In this document: piece by piece, positions 63,466 to 64,000 of the stretch
How positions within the stretch are numbered: the first letter of the stretch is position 1
Layout: every line of letters starts with the position of its first letter
Source of the DNA: Viridibacillus sp050278625
GTDB taxonomy: Bacteria; Bacillota; Bacilli; Bacillales_A; Planococcaceae
Length of the DNA: 64,000 bases
Assembly: GCF_050278625.1 (NCBI RefSeq)
Contig: NZ_JBNNTI010000002.1
Location: forward strand, 1 to 64,000
Direction: 5' to 3'
Translations under genes and position numbers: made by a program
Notes under the pieces: generated by a model
What the model saw: the letters and a program-made list of their open reading frames with translations, nothing else
What the model was told of the DNA's origin: nothing
Database searches by the model: none

Positions 63466-63690
63466 TTATTTGTTCATTACGATGAAAGCTACTACTACAG
63501 CGATGATCGGTAGGGCCTCAACTAATGCTACCCCGATGAACATTGTTGTTTGAAGAACGCCACGTGCTTCTGGTTGGCGAGCGATACCTTCTACTGTTTT
63601 TGAAACGATCATACCATTACCAATACCTGCACCAAGTGCACCTAAACCGATTGCGATTGCTGCTGCTAATAAACCAACTGAACCTACCAT
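63466..63690 (-). CDS. atpE: ATP synthase F0 c subunit
   Basis: This encodes 74 residues, two membrane helices with the loop ARQPEA and the proton-carrying Glu in VALVEALPI (near 58). Forms the rotating c-ring. A 168-base gap with a hairpin separates it from atpF. Confidence 0.97.
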   Translation of the reverse strand: MVGSVGLLAAAIAIGLGALGAGIGNGMIVSKTVEGIARQPEARGVLQTTMFIGVALVEALPIIAVVVAFIVMNK

Positions 63691-63766
63691 TGAAATTTTT
63701 CCTCCTTGGAAATATAAAGTTTTTTGTGTGTCAGCTACTTAACTTATTAAGTTAAGCATTTTATAC

Positions 63767-64000
63767 TTAATGGTCTTCACTCACTTTGTGATTCATGTAA
63801 ACCATTGTTAACATAACGAAAATAAATGATTGGATTGCACCGATAAAGATCGAGAAACCTTGCCAAATCATTGTTGGAACTACTGCTGCGAAGAAACCTA
63901 ATCCTCCCCAAAGCGTCCCCATACTTGCAAGTAATCCTAAAAGAATCTCACCTGCATAGATGTTACCGTAAAGACGTAGACCAAGAGTTAACGTATTTGC
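63767..64000 (-). CDS. atpB: ATP synthase F0 a subunit (partial, 5' end outside window)
   Basis: The last 77 codons are in the window. LGLRLYGNIYAGE contains the essential Arg of the proton channel; two C-terminal membrane helices and the tail VSEDH-stop follow. The remainder lies beyond position 64000. Confidence 0.93.
   Translation of the reverse strand, partial: ANTLTLGLRLYGNIYAGEILLGLLASMGTLWGGLGFFAAVVPTMIWQGFSIFIGAIQSFIFVMLTMVYMNHKVSEDH

Overview
The window is AT-rich DNA from an endospore-forming, flagellated Bacillales bacterium. It is most likely a member of Planococcaceae (the Lysinibacillus, Viridibacillus and Solibacillus neighbourhood). The evidence is a gamma-type small acid-soluble spore protein, SpoIIID, SpoIIQ and SpoIID, Mbl, a B. 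subtilis-like gene order (atp, ywzB, murAA, spoIID, spoIIQ, spoIIID, mbl, flhO, flhP, fabZ, ywpF, ssbB, ywqA, ywqB), and an S-layer-type surface protein without SLH domains. The genus is an inference. Nearly all genes lie on the minus strand.

Layout. Positions 1-4100 are a decayed accessory stretch: a split reading frame, a small anchored protein bracketed by copies of an ~80-bp repeat, a Nudix hydrolase, an HExxH membrane protease with a broken second copy of its N-terminus, and a spore protein. Positions 4133-25302 are a cell-surface block. It holds a helical-repeat surface protein and the putative S-layer protein, which share one N-terminal wall-binding-like module. It also holds an S41 PDZ protease, an Ig-domain adhesin-like protein, a 1542-residue subtilase, a secreted erythromycin-esterase-like protein (the only plus-strand gene of the block), a small secreted protein and a GW/SH3 glucosaminidase. 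Positions 25785-34895 are a wall teichoic acid locus: tagG, tagH, tagB, tagD, a one-domain glycerophosphotransferase and two TagE-like glycosyltransferases. Positions 35055-42066 hold an aminotransferase, a NERD protein, a polar amino acid ABC transporter and an orphan flagellin. Positions 42245-64000 are conserved core: ywqB-ywqA, ssbB, ywpF, fabZ, epuA-like, flhP-flhO, mbl, spoIIID, spoIIQ, spoIID, murA, ywzB and the ATP synthase operon, ending inside atpB.

The most unusual content is a family of intergenic tandem arrays at 29371-29694 (16 units), 36349-36851 (25 units) and 40586-41232 (about 32 units), with a diverged relative at 22354-22450. Units are almost all exactly 21 or 19 bp. They carry an invariant core (TTTGGCGCTACTCG) and an array-specific 8-10 bp remainder. 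All arrays point the same way, opposite to the flanking genes, and three share a G-rich leader. They break reading frame repeatedly, so they are not protein genes. One has run into the 3' end of a flagellin gene and supplies its stop codon. I know of no named element that matches, and no search could be run.

The genes fit a picture of cell-envelope construction: S-layer and wall-bound proteins, teichoic acid synthesis, glycosylation and export, wall hydrolases, Mbl-directed elongation and MurA precursor synthesis, next to sporulation engulfment genes and the ATP synthase.
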